Below are positions 1 to 6,941 of a stretch of DNA of 33,841 nt, piece by piece. The position numbers were made by a program, and so were the translations under genes. Location: assembly GCA_003142475.1 (NCBI GenBank), contig PLMK01000051.1, forward strand, positions 1 through 33,841, given 5' to 3'. Source of the DNA: Ignavibacteriota bacterium (GTDB taxonomy: Bacteria > Bacteroidota > Ignavibacteria > UBA10030). Below the pieces are notes generated by a model. The model saw only the letters and a program-made list of their open reading frames with translations. It did not search any database and was not told the origin of the DNA. Positions within the stretch are counted from its first letter, which is position 1. Each line of letters opens with the position of its first letter.

Positions 1-253
1 CGGTTCAAAGGATGGAAAAGAATTCTCTATGACATCAAAAGAATTCGAGATCCTGAAATACCTCTGGCAGCACCGCAATGAAACCGTCAGTCGGGACGAT
101 CTTTTAACGAACGTCTGGGGGTATGACGAATCTGTGAGCACGCGGACAGTAGATAATTTTGTTTTAAAGATAAGACAAAAAATTGAGGATGATCCCGCCC
201 ATCCTAAAATCGTTATCACTATTCACGGCACTGGTTACAAGTTGATCGCTTGA
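1..253 (+). CDS. Response regulator, OmpR/PhoB-type DNA-binding domain (5' cut by window)
   Basis: This is the C-terminal winged-helix DNA-binding half of a two-component response regulator. The frame is open to the left edge (codons start at base 2 and read GSKDGKEFSM before TSKEFEIL), so the ATG at 29 is internal and the receiver domain lies outside the window. Visible hallmarks are the TSKEFEILKYL helix, DLLTNVWGYD, the recognition-helix segment TRTVDNFVLKIRQKIE, and the wing IHGTGYKL close to the C-terminus. OmpR-type proteins end just after this wing, so the 3' end is natural. The kinase partner and targets cannot be seen. The family call is firm and the regulated process unknown. Confidence 0.9.
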   Translation, partial: GSKDGKEFSMTSKEFEILKYLWQHRNETVSRDDLLTNVWGYDESVSTRTVDNFVLKIRQKIEDDPAHPKIVITIHGTGYKLIA

Positions 254-366
254 TTCCATGACAATCTTTTACAATTCCTGACTTTGCCATGACATCTTTG
301 ACCTATTGTGGGCGTATTATGTATCAGTTAATGAAACATAAATCCACAAATAAACAGGAGGATGTC

Positions 367-1506
367 ATGAAAAAAAATACTTCAGTCATACTCAATATTC
401 TGAAATCACGAACCATCAGCATTTCAATTCTCCTATCGCTTATGCTGGTTTCTTTCGCGGCGGCAGAAGATTGGCAATCCGTTCTCGACCTCCGAGGAAA
501 ATGGAAGTTTGAACTCGGCGATGATGAAAAACGTGCAAGCATTGCTTTTGATGATTCAAAATGGAACGAGATATTTGTCCCTTCTCCATGGGAGGATGAA
601 GGATATCCCGGCTATGATGGTTATGCGTGGTACCGCAAACATTTCCGACTGCCGCAGGGAGCAGAGAAAAAATCGCTTTACCTGCGCCTGGGCTGCATCG
701 ATGACGTTTCCGAAGTATTTCTCAATGGAGTGATCATAGGCATTACCGGTGATTTTCCCCCGGATTATAGAACTGCGTATAATACCCAAGTTATTCTCAC
801 CATTCCTCAAAATATTCTCAATGTTTCGGGAGACAATATCATTGCAGTTCGCGTCTATGATGATCAGTTTGAAGGCGGAATCACGCAAGGCAAAATCGGT
901 TTATATGAATCGAAGAACTATCTGGCACCTGAAATTCCATTCGCAGGAATGTGGCGGTTCAAGACGGGTGATTCGGAAAAATGGATAGATCCTTCATTTG
1001 ATGACTACTCGTGGGATCAGATTTTTGCTCCGGCATACTGGGAAACCCAGGGACATGCCAGGTATGACGGGATGGCATGGTACAGGCTGCACTTTAAAAT
1101 ACCAGCAGAGCTTGAGGGAAAAACGCTGATCGCCCTTCTTGGCAAAATTGACGATCTTGATGAAACATATATCAATGGGGAGGAAATAGGTCGCACTGGA
1201 AGAATCCGCTCTAATCCGTGGCGGAGTAGTCATGATAACGAATATAGAGAATTTCGTGAATATACTATTCCCTCCGGATTGTTGAAGGCAGGGAAAGATA
1301 ATGTCATTGCTGTCCGTGTATTCGACATAGGAGGAGAGGGCGGTATTTATGAGGGACCGATTGGCATTATCTCGCGTGAGCACTATAAGGATTGGAAGAA
1401 AAACCGTTCTTGGAAAGAGAACCAGTATTGGAAAGATAACCAAAATTGGAATAATAATTCGGGTAATTTCTGGCAGAATTTTTTTGATAAGCTATTCGAT
1501 AATTAG
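367..1506 (+). CDS. Secreted protein with two tandem GH2-type sugar-binding (jelly-roll) domains
   Basis: A 379-residue exported protein. I use the ATG at 367 because an AGGAGG ribosome-binding site sits just upstream and a clear signal peptide follows (basic MKK start, hydrophobic 18-33, AAA-E cleavage); an in-frame ATG at 289 would put 26 unlikely residues in front. Residues 36-182 and 189-338 are two copies of one domain: each starts with a GxWxF strand and carries W(E/D)xxGxxxYDGxAWYRxHF, then an xNGxxIG turn and a DNxIAVRV(Y/F)D strand. This pattern belongs to the N-terminal sugar-binding domain of family 2 glycoside hydrolases. No catalytic barrel is present, so it is probably a carbohydrate-binding or scaffold protein, not an enzyme. 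Residues 340-379 form an unusual Trp/Asn/Lys-rich tail. A terminator follows. Confidence 0.75.
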   Translation: MKKNTSVILNILKSRTISISILLSLMLVSFAAAEDWQSVLDLRGKWKFELGDDEKRASIAFDDSKWNEIFVPSPWEDEGYPGYDGYAWYRKHFRLPQGAEKKSLYLRLGCIDDVSEVFLNGVIIGITGDFPPDYRTAYNTQVILTIPQNILNVSGDNIIAVRVYDDQFEGGITQGKIGLYESKNYLAPEIPFAGMWRFKTGDSEKWIDPSFDDYSWDQIFAPAYWETQGHARYDGMAWYRLHFKIPAELEGKTLIALLGKIDDLDETYINGEEIGRTGRIRSNPWRSSHDNEYREFREYTIPSGLLKAGKDNVIAVRVFDIGGEGGIYEGPIGIISREHYKDWKKNRSWKENQYWKDNQNWNNNSGNFWQNFFDKLFDN

Positions 1507-1550
1507 AAATATATTTTAAGCTTTTCAAAAAGGAAAGGTATATATTCCCT

Positions 1551-1582
1551 GCGGAGAATTTTTTTAAGATTCTCCGCTTTTT
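1551..1582 (+). terminator. Rho-independent terminator after the double sugar-binding gene
   Basis: A 9-bp perfect stem (GCGGAGAAT at 1551-1559 with ATTCTCCGC at 1569-1577) is followed by a run of T at 1578-1582. It lies 45 bp after the stop codon at 1506, which suits the end of that transcript. Confidence 0.8.
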
Positions 1583-1706
1583 ATATGCGAAGTAATACGT
1601 AAGATTGTTCAAAAAATGTATAACCTTCTGATGTGAATATAATCTTTGTCTAAAATTGTTTTTGAATCCAGCTTGGAGATCGTGCAATATTATTATTGCA
1701 AATAAA

Positions 1707-1729
1707 GTAGGGACGTATAATTGAACGTC
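1707..1729. repeat. Hybrid copy of the GACGT palindrome family
   Basis: The left half (GTAGGGACGTATAA) matches the palindrome at 21224-21249 and the right half (TTGAACGTC) matches the palindromes at 7529-7556 and 8441-8468. The two arms therefore no longer pair perfectly. Confidence 0.5.
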
Positions 1730-1784
1730 ACAACTTCAATATTGACACGACTAGATTCTTGACATTATCAGGCCTCCGGCTCTA

Positions 1785-1894
1785 CTTGATTCTTGCCTGA
1801 TAACTCGCTAACATTTCTTCAAGAAGCGTGTTGGGGAGACATTTCTTACCCTCCGCTATCTTCAGATTCCAAATCGGATTCTTAATATTAGTTT
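1785..1894. repeat. Dispersed repeat, copy A (most complete with copy F)
   Basis: About 110 bp starting CTTGATTCTTGCCTGATAAC, with the core AGAAGCGTGTTGGGGAGACA and a 3' part AGATTCCAAATCGGATTCTT ending in AATATTAGTTT. The same order of blocks recurs at 6703, 7617 and 8529, and its 3' block alone at 3067. Non-coding in all copies as far as I can tell. Confidence 0.75.
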
Positions 1895-1942
1895 AGTTGT
1901 CATTTCTATTTTTTACGCCGCAATGTTAAGATTGATCTGAAA

Positions 1943-3061
1943 ATGCATATACAAGAAATAACAACCGTTCATGAACTGAAGCGATTCGTATCGTTTCAAT
2001 ATGCTTTGTACCGCGATAATCATTATTGGGTGCCGCCGCCTTATACCGACGAAGTTAATTCATTGCGAAAAGATAAAAATCCCGCATTTGATTTTTGTGA
2101 TGTAAAATGCTGGATGGCCGAAAAAGACGGAAAGATAGTCGGTCGCATTGCAGGAATTATTAATAAGCGGTATAACGAAAAGTGGAATGTGAAAACTGCA
2201 CGTTTCGGCTGGTTCGATTTTATTGACGATGCGGAAATCTCATCAGCATTGCTGAATACCGTTGAACAATGGGCGAAAGCTAATGGAATGACTTCTCTCC
2301 ACGGTCCATTGGGGTTCTCCGATATGGACGGTGAAGGAGCGCTCGTGGAAGGATTTGAAGAAGTAAGCACTCTTGGCTCATTGTATAATTATCCTTACTA
2401 TCCTCAACATATCGAACAAGCGGGATATGTGAAAGATGCCGACTGGATCGAATACGAAGTAACCATGCATGGCGTGCTGAACGAAGAGATTCAAAGAATC
2501 GCCGAGATCGTTCTGAAAAGAAACAATCTTAGAGTGCTCAGAGTGAAGAAAGCAAAAGAGATTCTTCCGTACGGGAAAGAAATATTTCAACTTCTCAATT
2601 CCGCCTATAAAGATCTTTACGGTTTTGTTGAGCTGTCGGATAAACAAATAGATCTGTACATAAAACAATATTTTGGTTTTATTCTCCCCGAGTATGTGCC
2701 TATTGTACTGGATAGCAGCGGCGCTATCGTCGCATTCGGCATTACCATGCCATCGATGTCCCGCGCTTTTCAAAAGAATAAAGGGCGCTTGCTGCCGTTT
2801 GGATTTCTTCATGTCTTGCGTGCTTTGAAACAAAATACAAGAGCCGATCTTTATCTTACTGCCGTTCGTCCGGATATGCAGAATAAAGGGATCAATGCTA
2901 TCCTAATGCATGAAGTCAATAAAGTCTTTGTTAAAAACCGCATTGAAAAAGTGGAGACGAATAGAGAACTGGAATCGAATTCAAAAGTACAGGCACAATG
3001 GAAATATTTTGATAAGCGGCAACACAAAAGAAGACGATCCTATAAGAAAGTACTGACGTAA
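1943..3061 (+). CDS. GNAT-like protein, possible N-acyltransferase
   Basis: A 372-residue soluble protein of a widespread family annotated as GNAT-like. The N-terminal part has the family-typical YRDNHYWVPPPYTDEV followed by KNPAF, then a beta-strand pair MAEKDGKIVGRIAGI. The C-terminal part has LTAVRPDMQNKGINAILM, resembling the acetyl-CoA-binding loop and helix of GNAT enzymes. The length fits the family. Substrate is unknown. The start codon has only a weak ribosome-binding site. The gene stands alone and is bracketed by two copies of the same 41-42 bp repeat block (1854-1894 and 3067-3108, the second only 5 bp after the stop codon), which suggests insertion or past rearrangement. The fold call is fairly sure; the activity is inference. 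Confidence 0.7.
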   Translation: MHIQEITTVHELKRFVSFQYALYRDNHYWVPPPYTDEVNSLRKDKNPAFDFCDVKCWMAEKDGKIVGRIAGIINKRYNEKWNVKTARFGWFDFIDDAEISSALLNTVEQWAKANGMTSLHGPLGFSDMDGEGALVEGFEEVSTLGSLYNYPYYPQHIEQAGYVKDADWIEYEVTMHGVLNEEIQRIAEIVLKRNNLRVLRVKKAKEILPYGKEIFQLLNSAYKDLYGFVELSDKQIDLYIKQYFGFILPEYVPIVLDSSGAIVAFGITMPSMSRAFQKNKGRLLPFGFLHVLRALKQNTRADLYLTAVRPDMQNKGINAILMHEVNKVFVKNRIEKVETNRELESNSKVQAQWKYFDKRQHKRRRSYKKVLT

Positions 3062-3066
3062 ACATT

Positions 3067-3108
3067 CGCTATCGTTAGATTCCAAATCAGATTCTTCAAT
3101 ATTAGTTT
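3067..3108. repeat. Dispersed repeat, copy B (3' block only)
   Basis: 42 bp that match 1854-1894 of copy A with three substitutions and one extra base. It begins five bases after the GNAT-like stop codon. The 5' block (CTTGATTCTTGG...) is absent here. Confidence 0.75.
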
Positions 3109-3175
3109 CAGCGCGATCCTTTTCAGCACCCATCATTTATAATACTGACAGAAATAGTTGTACTAAAGACTAACC

Positions 3176-3218
3176 GTCCCCTCTCTCAATATTTATTTTT
3201 AAGTAAGAGGGGACTTTT
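3176..3218 (+). terminator. Likely terminator of the GNAT-like gene
   Basis: A 9-bp perfect stem (GTCCCCTCT at 3176-3184, AGAGGGGAC at 3206-3214) with an AT-rich loop, followed by four T. It lies about 115 bp after the stop codon. Confidence 0.55.
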
Positions 3219-3351
3219 GATGGACTTTATATCGACGGGATGGATATAACAAAGAATGATAACAGAATTACTGTATGATAACGATGAGGATTATTAATAA
3301 TCGTCCGAAACAAAAGCGATTACGGCAGCATCTGAGAAATACTGCATCTGA

Positions 3352-3383
3352 TGATGAGGGCAAAATATTATTTGCCCTCATCA
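3352..3383. terminator. Strong 13-bp hairpin at the 3' end of the minus-strand secreted protein gene
   Basis: TGATGAGGGCAAA (3352-3364) pairs perfectly with 3371-3383 around a 6-base loop. It lies 19 bp beyond the stop codon of the minus-strand gene ending at 3403. There is no good T run on either side, so it may protect the mRNA 3' end or terminate weakly. Confidence 0.5.
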
Positions 3384-3402
3384 GATCGAATTCCAATGGT
3401 TA

Positions 3403-4107
3403 CTATTTGTACGAGACATCCCAGCTATCGCCACCGATTACCTCAAGGATATAAGGGCCGGCTTCCGGTATATCAACTTTCGAATTGAGCATTGGCGAAG
3501 TTGTGTTATGGCATAGGTTACTGACGTACTTGCCCGTGTTCGCATCGTAAAGATTAATCTCAAGTCGCGAAGACCACTGGCCTTTTAACTTTTGGTGCAT
3601 AGTGAATGCAACCGATCCTTTGTTCAGGTGGAAGAACGGCGTTACTTTATTCGTAGTGCCGCTGAACATAGTTTTATCGGATAGCGGTTTTGGTTTCGGA
3701 TTTTTCAAAATCTCAATCGCCCACGGCCCTTCTGCATCATCTACGTAAATCATGTAATCTTCTGACTTTGCCGAACCCTTAGACAGGATTTTCTCGGTCG
3801 TATTCGGCCCCATCCAGTTCGTTAACATGCCGCCAACTGTTTCTTTATCTGTAATCATTTTCTGGGTAGCAAGTGACAACTGGCAAATACTGGGATCAGT
3901 ACCTTTGTATACAATCTTAATAATATACCATCCGTCTTTGCTGAGTGCGAATTTGTCCGAAGCGATTTTTTTACCATTATCGCCCGAGATGCTAATTTTT
4001 TCTGCAGTTTGAGTGACAGTGATCTTACCGGCAGCTACCGACTGAGATACGGCAGTCGCTGCGATAAAAGCGGCAACAATGATGAGAGCCAGATATTTAC
4101 TCTTCAT
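3403..4107 (-). CDS. Secreted protein of unknown function
   Basis: A 234-residue exported protein. The start is well supported: a GGAGG ribosome-binding site precedes the ATG, and the product opens with a classic signal peptide (MKSKY, hydrophobic 6-20, cleavage near VAAG at 25-27). The mature part is polar and predicted mostly beta; pieces such as DGWYIIKIVYKG and the closing VDIPEAGPYILEVIGGDSW resemble strands of a small jelly-roll or Ig-like sandwich of the kind found in periplasmic proteins. I recognise no named domain or catalytic motif. It is transcribed separately from the hemerythrin gene, about 130 bp away. Confidence 0.8.
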   Translation of the reverse strand: MKSKYLALIIVAAFIAATAVSQSVAAGKITVTQTAEKISISGDNGKKIASDKFALSKDGWYIIKIVYKGTDPSICQLSLATQKMITDKETVGGMLTNWMGPNTTEKILSKGSAKSEDYMIYVDDAEGPWAIEILKNPKPKPLSDKTMFSGTTNKVTPFFHLNKGSVAFTMHQKLKGQWSSRLEINLYDANTGKYVSNLCHNTTSPMLNSKVDIPEAGPYILEVIGGDSWDVSYK

Positions 4108-4241
4108 AACATACCTCCAATTAGGTTAATATAATAATTGAATGACCATATTGATGATAGAGAAAGTTAGCATGGTTATCAAGAGAGTTTAGAACCTATC
4201 TCAATTCTTGACCGCCATGCAGTTTGGCGGAAACGTACCTA

Positions 4242-4643
4242 CTATAGTTTACCCCGGAAATATGGAATATAATTCCTATCGGTCTGGAGAATATGATTTT
4301 GGAGCCAAGCACTTAAGAATTTAAGTAATTCAATATCGACGGTTTTCTGGCCGCGTTCATATTCCAGTGCGAACTTGTTTACTTTTTGGATCGCTTCTTC
4401 ATGTTCCAGTTTGTGCTTGTTCATATCCGGATAGTGATACAATTTCATCCAGGACTCTTCGGATTTAAAATGAAATATCACATACTGTTGCAATTCCTTC
4501 AATACCGGTCCTACAATCTCTTCACCTTTGCCCTGCAGTATAGCATCGTATAACACGTTGAGAAGAGAAAAGAACTTCTTATGTTGTTCATCAATTTTTT
4601 GTATTTCAACTGAAAATGTGCTGTTCCATTCTATGAGAGGCAT
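4242..4643 (-). CDS. Bacteriohemerythrin
   Basis: A 133-residue single-domain hemerythrin, a four-helix bundle holding a non-heme di-iron centre that binds O2. All seven expected iron ligands are present: H21, H58, E62, H77, H81, H117 and D122, in the motifs DEQHKKFF, HFKSEE, YPDMNKHKLEH and LQNHILQTDRNY. I start at the ATG at 4643 (MPLIEWNSTFSV is the family's usual N-terminus, with an AAAGGGA ribosome-binding site); an in-frame start at 4691 would add 16 residues. In bacteria such proteins buffer or deliver O2 and protect oxygen-sensitive enzymes, typical of organisms facing changing oxygen. No partner gene is adjacent. Confidence 0.93.
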   Translation of the reverse strand: MPLIEWNSTFSVEIQKIDEQHKKFFSLLNVLYDAILQGKGEEIVGPVLKELQQYVIFHFKSEESWMKLYHYPDMNKHKLEHEEAIQKVNKFALEYERGQKTVDIELLKFLSAWLQNHILQTDRNYIPYFRGKL

Positions 4644-4691
4644 ACACAATCCCTTTTGATAATTATTGATTCTTTTCATATCTAAATTCAA

Positions 4692-5075
4692 ATTTATTCT
4701 TCAAAGAGGCAAGTAATTCTTGATTTTTTAATGGAAGTACAGGTTATCCTGTCTGTTATTACGCCTTGCCTGTAATGTAGGCGTCCATCCCCCGTCTGCG
4801 GACATCCCAACGATTGGAGGTCGGTGTGGTGGATTCGCGTAGTTTATTTTTTTCTACTCATTGACCAATTTGCTTAATGATTCATCGGCTATTTCATCTT
4901 GATTATTGGCTGATATCTCGCCCTCATTTTACAAGAAACGTGTCGGAGCTTTTAGTTTATGGAGTGTGGCCATTGCAAACAAGCCAAGGGTTTGGTAAAT
5001 TAACGGTGACGGTACTGTGGTCTGATCCCAAAGTTGTGCCAAGATTGTGAATGAGTTGAACGAAGGGGGTATGTT
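4692..5075. other. Non-coding stretch with degenerate repeat and a possible zinc-ribbon remnant
   Basis: Contains degenerate repeat copy C (4898-4950) and, from about 4962, a short broken frame reading CGHCKQAKGLVN, two stops, then LCQDCE. No intact gene is seen. Confidence 0.45.
4898..4950. repeat. Dispersed repeat, copy C (degenerate 5' block)
   Basis: CTTGATTATTGGCTGATATC followed by ACAAGAAACGTGTCGGAG corresponds to the 5' and core blocks of the other copies with several substitutions. The 3' block is missing apart from a possible TTAGTTT. Confidence 0.5.
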
Positions 5076-5480
5076 ATGAAAACAGTTATTCAGCGTATAT
5101 CTATTCTTCTTATAATGTTCTTAGTGGTAACAGCGTTTGCTTTATCAGGGCAATGTAAAGCAATATTAAAAAATGGAACCCAATGTAAAAAGAAGGCTCA
5201 AATTGGATCTCTATATTGTAGGCAACATACGCGAATGTATGGTAAGGGCTTTACTAAATCAATCGCTCCGGCAAAAATAGAACAAACTTCTCCAGCTAAG
5301 ACAGAACCGACCGCTCCAGCTAAGACAGAGCCGACCGCTCCAGCTAAGACGGAACCAACTTCTCCAGCTAAGACAGAACCAACTTCTCCAGCTAAAACCG
5401 AACCAACCTCTCCTGCTAAGACAGAGCCAACATCTCCTGCTCAAACAGAACCAACCGTTCCTGCTAAAACAGGAAAATGA
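5076..5480 (+). CDS. Secreted Cys-motif protein with nine 8-residue PAKTEP repeats
   Basis: A 134-residue exported protein: signal peptide 1-24, a short Cys/His motif (C27, C37, C48, H51 in CKAILKNGTQCKKKA and YCRQH) resembling the small DUF5763-type motif often found in Bacteroidota, and then residues 63-134 built only of an 8-residue unit, (T)(S/A)PAKTEP. The repeat is encoded by 24-bp tandem units, so unit number can vary by replication slippage. The tail is Pro/Lys/Glu-rich, probably extended, and may act as a spacer or cell-wall/surface-interacting segment. The ribosome-binding site is strong (GAAGGGGG before the ATG). Function unknown; the C-terminus ends in the last repeat without a separate domain. 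Confidence 0.82.
   Translation: MKTVIQRISILLIMFLVVTAFALSGQCKAILKNGTQCKKKAQIGSLYCRQHTRMYGKGFTKSIAPAKIEQTSPAKTEPTAPAKTEPTAPAKTEPTSPAKTEPTSPAKTEPTSPAKTEPTSPAQTEPTVPAKTGK
5262..5477 (+). repeat. 24-bp coding tandem repeat, nine units
   Basis: Nine consecutive 24-bp units of the form ACTTCTCCAGCTAAGACAGA plus ACCA. The first unit (IAPAKIEQ) and last (TVPAKTGK) are the most divergent; inner units differ mainly at synonymous positions or at the Ser/Ala residue. Confidence 0.9.
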
Positions 5481-5496
5481 AAAGGGATCGAAATGA

Positions 5497-5640
5497 CAGA
5501 GTAAGAGGGTAGTAGATTTTTATTGTCCACAATTAAAGTTAATAGTCGAAATAGATTGCGATTCTCATAAAGGGAAAGAAGAGGCGGATTGGATTAGGCA
5601 GGAAAAATTGGAATCGTTGGAATTGGGATGTGAAAAGTAA
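5497..5640 (+). pseudogene. Remnant of a DUF559 (restriction-endonuclease-like) gene
   Basis: A 47-codon open stretch between stops reads QSKRVVDFYCPQLKL, then IVEIDCDSHKGKEEADWIRQ and EKLESLELG. This matches the core of DUF559 proteins, which are related to Vsr-type very-short-patch repair nucleases and usually read VDFYCP..LIVEIDG..H....D..R...LE.LG. There is no start codon, the usual N-terminal half is missing, the IDG glycine is a cysteine, and the frame stops before the usual VIRF strand. It therefore looks like a decayed internal fragment. It lies directly after the PAKTEP-repeat gene. Confidence 0.7.
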
Positions 5641-5739
5641 TGTCGACAGAGATATACTCAATCTGTAGAACCAAGACAAACGAGAAGTTCTCAAATTGTT
5701 CATCAAGCGGATAAACTCAACAATACAATCTTTTATATG

Positions 5740-6579
5740 TTATGCGGACTGTCGGATAATAAGTTCGGGCTTAAACAGAACCTTCTTGGGATTTCTAAGA
5801 ATTTCTTCTCGCTGTATTGTCGCCATTTTATATGCCGCTTCCACTATTTCCCTCATAGGTTGCCTGATTGTTGTGAGTGGTGGAGTTGAAAGCAGCGCAA
5901 CCGGTAAATCATCAAAACCGATGATTGCAATATCCTCGGGTATTCGAGTTCCTCGTTCTTTCGCTGCTGAGAGAAGGCCCAGTGCAGTGTTGTCTGCAGC
6001 TGCACAGAAAATGGCATCAACACCTGCATTTATCAGCTTTGGCATCGCTGCAACACCGTCTTCACGAGAATAATTCGGCACTTCGATTTCGCATCCAATC
6101 GGTATAGAAAGTCCTTTATGCTTTAACGCTTCGCTAAATCCTTTGAACCGCAATCTTGCGCAGTAATTTCCTGATAAATTACCCACAGCTCGAGCCCTGC
6201 CATTAACAATTGCTATTTTCTTTTTTCCTTTCGAAATGAAATACTCTGCAGCAAGTTGTCCACCCATATAGTTGTCTGTTGCTAAGGTGGATGCTCCCGG
6301 TGCTTCTTCATCCAATAATATAATCGGAACATTGTTCGTCTTATACAGCGAAATAATATCCGGAGACGGAGACATAGATATTGCCATTAAAACAGTCGGC
6401 TTATTTTCAGTTAATAATTTTCTTAAACTTTCAGATTGTTTATCCAAATCATTTGTTGAAGATCGGAATCCCAAATTTTCCGGAGCTACGAGCTTTTTAA
6501 AGTGATCAAGTATAGCGATTTGGAAAAGCGATCCAAAATAGGGTGCTGTGACTACTATTTTTAACGATTGACTTGGCAT
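5740..6579 (-). CDS. LacI/PurR-type ligand-binding protein lacking the HTH domain
   Basis: A 279-residue protein that matches the periplasmic-binding-protein-like sensor half of LacI-family regulators from end to end: LATDNYMGGQLAAEYFISKG (99-118), KKIAIVNG, RFKGFSEALKHKGL, and the signature IPEDIAIIGFDDLP with PPLTTIRQPM (213-242). LacI regulators are about 330-340 residues and begin with a 50-60 residue helix-turn-helix and hinge. Here the N-terminus starts directly at the first strand of the sensor fold (KIVVTAPYFG), the ATG has a GGAAAGG ribosome-binding site, and no HTH is found in any frame upstream. There is no signal peptide, so it is cytoplasmic. It may be a truncated regulator or a stand-alone sugar sensor. 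Confidence 0.82.
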   Translation of the reverse strand: MPSQSLKIVVTAPYFGSLFQIAILDHFKKLVAPENLGFRSSTNDLDKQSESLRKLLTENKPTVLMAISMSPSPDIISLYKTNNVPIILLDEEAPGASTLATDNYMGGQLAAEYFISKGKKKIAIVNGRARAVGNLSGNYCARLRFKGFSEALKHKGLSIPIGCEIEVPNYSREDGVAAMPKLINAGVDAIFCAAADNTALGLLSAAKERGTRIPEDIAIIGFDDLPVALLSTPPLTTIRQPMREIVEAAYKMATIQREEILRNPKKVLFKPELIIRQSA

Positions 6580-6702
6580 GAGGTAATCCTTTCCAAAAAC
6601 TCATTTGTCTACAAGAGCGTATTCTACTATTGAAAATGTATATCTTTCTCATTGAATATACAAGGTTAAAACGTATGTATATATATGACATAGTATGTTT
6701 CT

Positions 6703-6797
6703 CTTGATTCTTGGCTGATAACTCTCTGCCATTTTTGCGAGAAGCGTGTTGGGGAGACATTGCTATCCATCCGCTGTCGTCAGATTTCAAATTAGAA
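6703..6797. repeat. Dispersed repeat, copy D
   Basis: CTTGATTCTTGGCTGATAAC, core GCGAGAAGCGTGTTGGGGAG and 3' block GTCAGATTTCAAATTAGAAA, in the same order as copies A and F. Confidence 0.75.
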
Positions 6798-6805
6798 ATA
6801 CAAGT

Positions 6806-6858
6806 CGTCATTGCGAGGCTTGTCCCGAACGAAGTGAGGGAACTTATAAAGCAATCCG
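6806..6858. repeat. One arm of a GTCATTGCGAGG-type interspersed repeat
   Basis: CGTCATTGCGAGGCTTGTCC, CGAACGAAGTGAGGG and AAAGCAATCC in order. Elements starting GTCATTGCGAGG...GAAGTGAGG...AGCAATC are common imperfect palindromes in environmental genomes; only one arm is visible here. Confidence 0.5.
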
Positions 6859-6941
6859 CAAAGATTGAATCACCTTTGGAAATTCCAAGTGTGCAGATTG
6901 TCCCGCAAAGCGGGATGATGCGAGGAAGAAGGAATACAACA

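Larger units (their letters stand above)
1507..1942. other. Non-coding stretch with terminator, half-palindrome and dispersed repeat
   Basis: No gene is visible. The stretch holds the terminator at 1551-1582, a small hairpin (TGCAATA/TATTGCA, 1683-1700), a palindrome-family sequence at 1707-1729, and a copy of the dispersed repeat at 1785-1894, which ends 48 bp before the next gene. Confidence 0.6.
3062..3402. other. Non-coding stretch between convergent genes
   Basis: Holds the repeat block at 3067-3108 and two hairpins: 3176-3214 (terminator-like) and 3352-3383. I see no gene or gene remnant in it. Confidence 0.6.
6580..6941. other. Divergent intergenic stretch with two different repeats
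   Basis: Lies between the LacI-like gene (minus) and the first ORF6N gene (plus). It holds repeat copy D (6703-6797) and then a second repeat type (6806-6858). An apparent ORF extension of the ORF6N gene upstream of 6942 is repeat sequence, not coding. Confidence 0.6.

Noticed and set aside
5262-5477. CRISPR-like array
   Set aside because: The repeats are contiguous 24-bp coding units with no spacers.
6711-6941. Long N-terminal extension of the first ORF6N protein
   Set aside because: The extension is translated from two interspersed repeats; the ORF6N domain begins just after the ATG at 6942.
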